Assembly: GCA_034231615.1 (NCBI GenBank)
Contig: CM067307.1
Coordinates: forward strand, 1,518,001 to 1,582,000
DNA: 64,000 nt
Direction of reading: 5' to 3'
Origin: Meghimatium bilineatum
Lineage: Eukaryota > Mollusca > Gastropoda > Stylommatophora > Philomycidae
Each line of letters opens with the position of its first letter. The first letter of the stretch is position 1. Of this stretch, positions 47,701 to 56,700 are shown one piece after another. The position numbers were made by a program, and so were the translations under genes. The notes beneath the pieces are model-generated. The model searched no databases, had not been told where the DNA came from, and was given only the letters and a program-made list of their open reading frames with translations.

Positions 47701-50700
47701 TGTCCAAACCATGCTAGTTTTTGACAAGGAATCATGCCTGCATACATGTCCAAACCATGCTAGTTTTTGACAAGGAATCATGCCTGCATACATGTCCAAA
47801 CCTTGCAAGTTTTTGACAGGAATCATGCCTGCATACATGTCCAAACCATGCTAGTTTTTGACAAGGAATCATGCCTGCATACATGTCCAAACCATGCTAG
47901 TTTTTGACAAGGAATCATGCCTGCATACATGTCCAAACCATGCTAGTTTTTGACAAGGAATCATGCCTGCATACATGTCCAAACCATGCTAGTTTTTGAC
48001 AAGGAATCATGCCTGCATACATGTCCAAACCATGCTAGTTTTTGACAAGGAATCATGCCTGCATACATGTCCAAACCATGCTAGTTTTTGACAGGAATCA
48101 TGCCTGCATACATGTCCAAACCTTGCTAGTTTTTGACAGGAATCATGCCTGCATACATGTCCAAACCATGCTAGTTTTTGACAAGGAATCATGCCTGCAT
48201 ACATGTCCAAACCATGCTAGTTTTTGACAAGGAATCATGCCTGCATACATGTCCAAACCATGCTAGTTTTTGACAAGGAATCATGCCTGCATACATGTCC
48301 AAACCTTGCAAGTTTTTGACAGGAATCATGCCTGCATACATGTCCAAACCATGCTAGTTTTTGACAAGGAATCATGCCTGCATACATGTCCAAACCTTGC
48401 AAGTTTTTGACAGGAATCATGCCTGCATACATGTCCAAACCATGCTAGTTTTTGACAAGGAATCATGCCTGCATACATGTCCAAACCTTGCAAGTTTTTG
48501 ACAGGAATCATGCCTGCATACATGTCCAAACCTTGCTAGTTTTTGACAAGGAATCATGCCTGCATACATGTCCAAACCTTGCTAGTTTTTGACAGGAATC
48601 ATGCCTGCATACATGTCCAAACCATGCAAGTTTTTGACAAGGAATCATGCCTGCATACATGTCCAAACCATGCAAGTTTTTGACAAGGAATCATGCCTGC
48701 ATACATGTCCAAACCATGCAAGTTTTTGACAAGGAATCATGCCTGCATACATGTCCAAACCATGCAAGTTTTTGACAAGGAATCATGCCTGCATACATGT
48801 CCAAACCATGCTAGTTTTTGACAGGAATCATGCCTGCATACATGTCCAAACCATGCACGTTTTTGACAGGAATCATGCCTGCATACATGTCCAAACCATG
48901 CTAGTTTTTGACAGGAATCATGCCTGCATACATGTCCAAACCATGCTAGTTTTTGACAGGAATCATGCCTGCATACATGTCCAAACCATGCAAGTTTTTG
49001 ACAAGGAATCATGCCTGCATACATGTCCAAACCATGCAAGTTTTTGACAAGGAATCATGCCTGCATACATGTCCAAACCATGCAAGTTTTTGACAAGGAA
49101 TCATGCCTGCATACATGTCCAAACCATGCTAGTTTTTGACAGGAATCATGCCTGCATACATGTTCAAACCATGCACGTTTTTGACAGGAATCATGCCTGC
49201 ATACATGTCCAAACCATGCTAGTTTTTGACAGGAATCATGCCTGCATACATGTCCAAACCATGCTAGTTTTTGACAGGAATCATGCCTGCATACATGTCC
49301 AAACCATGCACGTTTTTGACAGGAATCATGCCTGCATACATGTCCAAACCATGCTAGTTTTTGACAGGAATCATGCCTGCATACATGTCCAAACCTTGCT
49401 AGTTTTTGACAGGAATCATGCCTGCATACATGTCCAAACCATGCAAGTTTTTGTCGTTTCACTAGTGAAATCAATTGTTCCCGTGGAACATCTCTATTCT
49501 ATCTCGTAGGTACGTAATATATTTGATAATACAATTCGAACAAGCAGTCTCACAATGGAAGTATTTGCCATCACACAGACACTTTACTGGCTGGAATCGC
49601 ATATTCCCTTGTTTGCATATTAAATGACTCACTGGCTGGAATCGCATATTCCCTTGTATATATTAAGTGACTATATATTAAGTGACTCGATGAATATGAT
49701 TCAGAAAGTCAAAACATGTTATGCACGTAGGGGATGGGTGGAGTCGTTAGAGAGTTAGCTAAAATGCGGGGATCCCTACGGAAACTCTTATCTTTGTCCC
49801 CGGACACGCGGGCGTGGATGGAACGAACGGGTCGACTAATTAGTTAGCCTCGTTAACCACAACAGACGGTCAGCCTATGGACCGTGCAGACATACTCATT
49901 GCTCTTCGTGAGTCCTCACGATCTGAGGATTTTCAGAGGAATGAGCATGAGTCAATATCGAGAATATGCGAATTGGGAGTAAAGATGGACGAGGCCCATA
50001 GATAACCCCTGACAAAGATTTAAAAAAGAGCAGTGAATCAATATAGAACCGGACCATCATCCGTTATAACCTGAAAGATTTACTGAAGTGGAGATCTGAG
50101 CACCTGTGGACGTGTCCGGTATGAGAGGAGGATAATCAATCAACTAATAATTCGAACACATATATTTCTTTTCAAATTCAGCGCACAGTAACTTTATAGA
50201 GAACTCATACAACCTGAATGTAAACATTATCATTTACTTTTTCTACAGTCATCGTGTGCGAGTTTATACGGCGCCCGTCTGGTAGAGATTGACAGCAAAG
50301 AGAGAAATGATTGGATACAATCTCAAGTTGATTCATTGAAGTGTAAGTTCATATGCGTCTTGATTCGTTTACACATGTATCCACAACGGTAACATGAGAA
50401 CCACTCTAAAACACACACATGGTAATATATTTTTATCTGTGGGTAAACCCGTAACCCTGTTATTTAGTGATCAGTTTACTCGATATTTCTAATAATATCA
50501 ATACTGGTACTGTACACGGTTAAGTAAATAGCAAGCAGAAATGAACGTGATTACAAATATAAGACCTGCTAAAAGTGAATTAGTTGCAGTAATTAAAACA
50601 TGAGATGAACTGTCCCTAAATTACATCAACGATTGTTGCCAATTTTGTATCTACCTACCCTACTTTTTCCTTCAGTCCCTGTCAAAAACTGTCACAAATT

Positions 50701-53700
50701 CAGAGAGCTACCTGCAAGGCTTTGTCACAACATTTACCCCCGCCCATGAAAAAAAAATGATTTGGCAGAAAAAGTACACAAAAACTATTTGACGTGTCTG
50801 ACTTTTAGAATTTTTTTTTTCAAATTCAAATAATTTAATTTGTGTAGAGAGAAAGATTTTTGAAGACGTCAACGAATATCTGCATCTTGTCAATACCTGT
50901 CACACTTTTCAGACCACGCCCACGGCCTTATCAACAACTGTCCCACTTTTCAGACCACGCCACCAGCCTTGTCAACAACTGTCACACTTTTCAGACCACG
51001 CCCCCAGCCTTGTCAATACCTGTCACACTTCTCAGACAATGGTCCACCGCCTTGTTAACAACTGTCACACTTTTAAGACAACGCCCGCAGCATTGTCAAT
51101 ACCAGTCACACTTCTCAGACAATGGTCCCCTGCCTTGTCAACAACTGTCACACTTTACAGACCACGCCCGCAGCATTGTCAATACCAGTCACACTTCTCA
51201 GACAATGGTCCCCTGCCTTGTCAACAACTGTCACATTTTTCAGACCACGCCCCCAGCCTTGTCAATAGCTGTCAAACTTTTCAGAACACGCCCCTAGCCT
51301 TGTCAACAACTGTCAAACTTTTCAGAACACGCCCCTAGCCTTGTCAACAACTGTCACAATTTTCAGACCACGCTTCCAGCCTTGTCAACAACTATCACAC
51401 TTTTCAGACCACGCCTTCAGCCTTGTCAACAACTGTTACACTTTTCAGACCACACCCCCAGCCTTTTTAACACCTGTCAGATTTTATCAGACTACACCAC
51501 CAGCCTTGACAATAACTGTCACACTTTTGTGACCACGCCCCCAACCATGCCAACAACTGTCACACTTTTCAGACCAAGCACCAAGCCTAGTCAACAACTG
51601 TCACACTTTTCATACCACGCCCTCAGCCTTGTCAACAACTGTCACACTTTTCAGACTGCCTGCCAAGCCTTGTCAACAAGTGTCACACTTTTAGGACCAT
51701 TGCCCAGCATTGTAAACACCTGTCACACTTTTCAGACCACGCCTCCAGCCCTGTCAATAACTGTCATACTTTTCAGACCACGCCCCCAACCTTGTCAACA
51801 ACTGTCAGACTTATCAGACCACGCCCGCAACCTTGCCAACAACTGTCACACTTTTCAGACCACGCCCACAGCCTTAACAACAACTGTCAGACTTATTAGA
51901 CCACGCCCCCAACCTTGCCAAAACTGTCACATTTTTCAGACCACGCCCACTGCCTTGACAACAACTGTCACACTTTTAAGACCACGCCACCAGCTTTGCG
52001 AACACCTGTCACACTTTTCAGACCATGCCCACAGCCTTGTCAACAACTATCACACTTTTCAGACCTCGCCTCCAGCCTTGTCAACAACTGTCACACTTTC
52101 AGACCACGCCTACAGTCGTGTCAACAACTGTCACACTTTTCAGACCTCGCCTCCAGCCTTGTCAACAACTATCACACTTTTCAGACCTCGCCTCCAGCCT
52201 TGTCAACAACTGTCACACTTTCAGACCACGCCTACAGTCGTGTCAACAACTGTCACACTTTTCAGATCACGCCCCCAGCATTGTCAACAACTGTCACACT
52301 TTTCAGACCACGCTTCCAGCCATGTCAACATCTGTCACACTTTTCAGACCACGCCCCTAGCCTTGTCAATAACTGTTACACCTTTCAGACCACGTCCCCG
52401 CGTTGCCAACAAATGTTACACATTTCAGACCACGTCCCCGCGTTGCCAACAAATGTTACACCTTTCAGACCACGCCCCCCGCGTTGTCAACAAATGTTAC
52501 ACCTTTCAGACTACGTCCCTCGCATTGCCAACAAATGTTACACCTTTTAGACCACGTACCCCGCGTTGCCAACAAATGTTACACATTTCATACCACGTCC
52601 CGCGAGTTGCCAACAAATTTACACCTTTCAGACCACTAAACTCATATAGTTTAGTTGAGGTCGGTCAGATGTATGTTTAGTTGAGGGTGGTCAGATGTAT
52701 ATTTAATAGATGGTTTCTGTGCAGCAGAACGGGAAATAGGTAGATCGGGAAAGCTGATGACAGGACATGTTCAAGCTACAAGTGACGGCGGAATAATGTA
52801 GCATCTAATGGGCGTGATATAGGAAATCTGCGTCACTTTGGCAGAGACGACGAAGACAGAGTAGCTGATAGTGAGGGAGAGAACGACAACAAGACCTAGG
52901 GTAAGTCAATTAGTCATGTGACGTACTCTTTGAGTCTTCCGAATGAATCTCATGAAATCCACGCGGTCTCTAGCAAGTTTTCCCGATTTCTCTAGCAAGT
53001 TGTCCCGATTTCTCTAGCAAGTTGTCCCGATTTCTCTAGCAAGTTGTCCCGATTTATCCAGCAACATTTACGTACATTCCTGTATATAGGATAAAGTAGA
53101 ATACAGAAGAGCAATATGTGAAGCAGTGAGTTACTAATGTACCGACGTGGTCAGTGATGTATTTCCTAGGAGAAGCAGTGAGTTACTAATGTACCGACGT
53201 GGTCAGTGATGTATTTCCTAGGAGAAGCAGTGAGTTACTAACGTACCGACCTGGTCAGTGATGTATTTCCTAGGAGAAGCAGTGAGTTACTAATGTACCG
53301 ACGTGGTCAGTGATGTATTTCCTAGGAGAAGCAGTGAGTTACTAACGTACCGACCTGGTCAGTGATGTATTTCCTAGGAGAAGCAGTGAGTTTCTATTGT
53401 ACCAACGTGGTCAGTGATGTATTTCCTAGGAGAAGCATTGAGTTTCTAATGTACCGACGTGGTCAGTGATGTATTTCCTAGGAGAAGCAGTGAGTTTCTA
53501 TTGTACCAACGTGGTCAGTGATGTATTTCCTAGGAGAAGCATTGAGTTTCTAATGTACCGACGTTGTAAGGGGTTTAGATCATGTGTAAACACAAATGTG
53601 TAGGAAATAAGAGAATAGGAGTAATAAACTGAGTACGTAGGTATGGGGTTCTGTTTGAGGGATGTATTGCGAATGGAGAAACTTGAGTACATGACGTCAA

Positions 53701-56700
53701 TTTGTCCACGTATTTTGAGCACTTGTTATGTCTACGTAACTAACATGCCAGCTGTATGTTCACAGTCGTTGGAGCTTGGATTGGGGCAAATGAAAGGTTA
53801 CATCCAGGAGTATGGCTGTGGACACCTAGCAACAGGGATTTGACACGATTCAAAGGTTGGCACCCAGGAGAACCAAATAACGCTGGTAAATATATTTTGA
53901 AATTTCAGTTAATGAACCTATTGGATCATTGGTGTGTGAAAATAATCATGAATGACGCATGTTTGTGGAGGAAGTGGTGACTATCTGTAATAGTGAGCTT
54001 ATTAGGTTTGGGCAACTGAGAGGAGCCCAGGGTTGCCAGAGTTTAACCATTTTTTAAATGTCACTAGTTATAAAATGTAATGTTTTAGTCATTCTTATAT
54101 TTTTTAACCAATTTGAAAATGTATTAAATGTTAGCAGTATGGTTTGTTTTTTTTGGTTGGGGGGGGGGAGTCACATGTTACATGTAATTTGGATATAAAT
54201 AATGATAGACCAGCAATACTGAAAGCAGAAATAGAAAATGCAATAAAATCAATAAAATGTGGAACGGCTGCATGCTCCGACAACATAACTGCAGATATCA
54301 TAAAAACTCTAAATGAATTTGGTGTGGATATTATCACAGAACTTTGCAATGACGTAAATAAAATAGGACCCATACCAAAAGACCTAACATCAACAATATT
54401 CATACCACTACCTAAGAAGCCCAGGTCTGTGGACTGTACATACTATATTAGAATAAGTCTAGTGAGACATCTAACTAAAATACTCCTCAAGATAATACAT
54501 GAAAGAATTAAGAACAAGATAGACACGGGGGTCGGTGAAGAACAATTCAGTTTAAGGAAAAACAAATGAACCAGAGATGCTATATTTGGTATCCGACTAG
54601 TGATAGATAAATATCATCATCATCAAGTGCCGACTCCGCAACGAAGGTTGGCTGCGACAGATCCTCAATATCTCCTGTCCTTTGTTTTGGTGATGCACTC
54701 TGCTGAACTGTAACCGGTCCATCTTGTGATGTTACTCTCCCACTTGTATCTCTGTCTACCTCTTGCTCGCATCCCTTTGATATTTCCCTCAATTAAGGTC
54801 TTCAATACGGTGCCATCTCTTTTAATGTGTCCGAAATATGTTATTTGCCTGATATTTATTTCTCTTAGTAGTTCCTTCTTCATATTAAGTGTCTTTAACA
54901 CCTCTTTATTTGTTTTCTTCTCTTTTCATGATGTTCTCCCTATTCTTCTATATACCCAAATCTCAAAGGCATCAATTCTGTCTTCCAATTGTTTATTTAG
55001 TGTCCATGTTTCTGAGTGATACATTAATATAGAATAGATGTAGTATTTTATAATGCTCATTTTTAGGTTGTTTGTAATTTGTTCAGATGCTAATATTTTC
55101 CTCATGTCATTGAAGGTACTTTTAGCCATTCCCATTCTTCTTGTAACTTCTGTGGACTACAATTAGTCAAGTCATCAAAATACAACTGCAGATCATAATG
55201 ACAAGAATACAAGGCAAATTAGAAACATAAAGGAAGAGAAACAAGAGACCACATATTCAACACAAGGAATATAATTGTGAAATGTAGAGAATACAGTTTA
55301 GATCTACACATGTGTTTCATAGATTACATCAAGGGGTTTGATTGTGTTAAATATCATCAGGTATGGTCCATCATGGGAGACACGGGCTTCCCCAAACATC
55401 TAGTACATCTTATTGAAACACTATATCACGAACAACAAGCATCAGTAAGAGTGGAAGGAGAAACATCTGAATGGTTCGCTGTTCAAGTGGAGTGAGACAG
55501 GGGTGCACTCTATCCCCTTATCTTTTTAACGTCTATGCAGAGAATATAATGCGAAATGTAAGAGAAGAACTAGAGGAAAATGAGTTTCATCCAATAAATA
55601 TCGGTGTGTACAAGATTCCAGAAATAAGATATGCAGATGACACAGTCCTCCTTACTACACATCCTGAGGGGCTGAAACAGCTAATCACAACAACAAAGAA
55701 ATACAGCGAGATCCAAAATATATATCTAAACGCACAGAAAACAAAATTATGACAACAGACAAAACAAAGATAAAACCAATAATCAACACAGACAATATAG
55801 AACTAGAATGTGTAAACAAATTCGAATATCTGGGAGCAAATATAAACAGTTCTGGCGATTGTTCAGTCGAGATTAGAAGAAGACTCACAATTGCAACACT
55901 AAAATTCACACAAATAAGAAACATATGGCAAAGTAGTAATAACGACACTAAATTAACCATTTTATGATCATGTGTTTTCCCAGTGGCAACATATGGATGT
56001 GAGACATGGACTTTAAACAAGACAATATCTAAAAGAATAAATTCATTTGAAATGAGGTGCTACAGACAGATCCAACGAATATCATAGACAGAGAAAAAGA
56101 AGAACATTGAAATTTTGAAATTACTTAAACTAAACGAAGGGTGACTTCTAAATACCATCATAAGAAGGAAGCTACAGTATTTTGGACACTTAAAACGATA
56201 TGATGGTATCGAAAGGTTGATTCTAGAGGGCAGAGTGACGATGGACCAACGACATCGAAGAATGTATACACAAGTCTTTGGCCATTGCAGCCATGCTTGA
56301 CCGGAACGGAGAGGAGTTCAGAGTATCCACGACAAAGACAACGTTCGGGAACGAATATGTCATTTGATATATTCATTACTTGATTTATTGACTTGATCTA
56401 TTAGTCTGTGTAGTTCACTTTCTGCTAAAAGAACAACGTCATCTACATATCTCGGGTTGTTTATTATTTTCCCATTGATCTTGAGTCCCGACATTTCTTC
56501 TATATTATTAAAGATATTCTCTGTGTAGATAGTAAATAGGATTGGTGATAAAATACATCCTTGTCTTACTCCTCTTCTTATTTCTATGTATGGCGAGTAG
56601 CTGTTGTCACACCTTATTAGTGCACTCTGTTCCAAGTATGTATTTCTAATCAGTGTGATGTCTTTTCCATCTATGCTTATTTCTTGAAGACATTTAATTA

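Noticed and set aside
46960-49509. Cys/His-rich repetitive frames resembling metal-binding repeats (HVCRHDSCQK)
   Set aside because: 45 bp is a multiple of 3, so frames are open on both strands; 46-bp units break them repeatedly.
51382-52680. 432-codon Thr/Pro/His/Phe-rich frame resembling a mucin-like protein
   Set aside because: Composed entirely of a 41-bp repeat whose period cycles through all frames, and it lies in a lectin intron.
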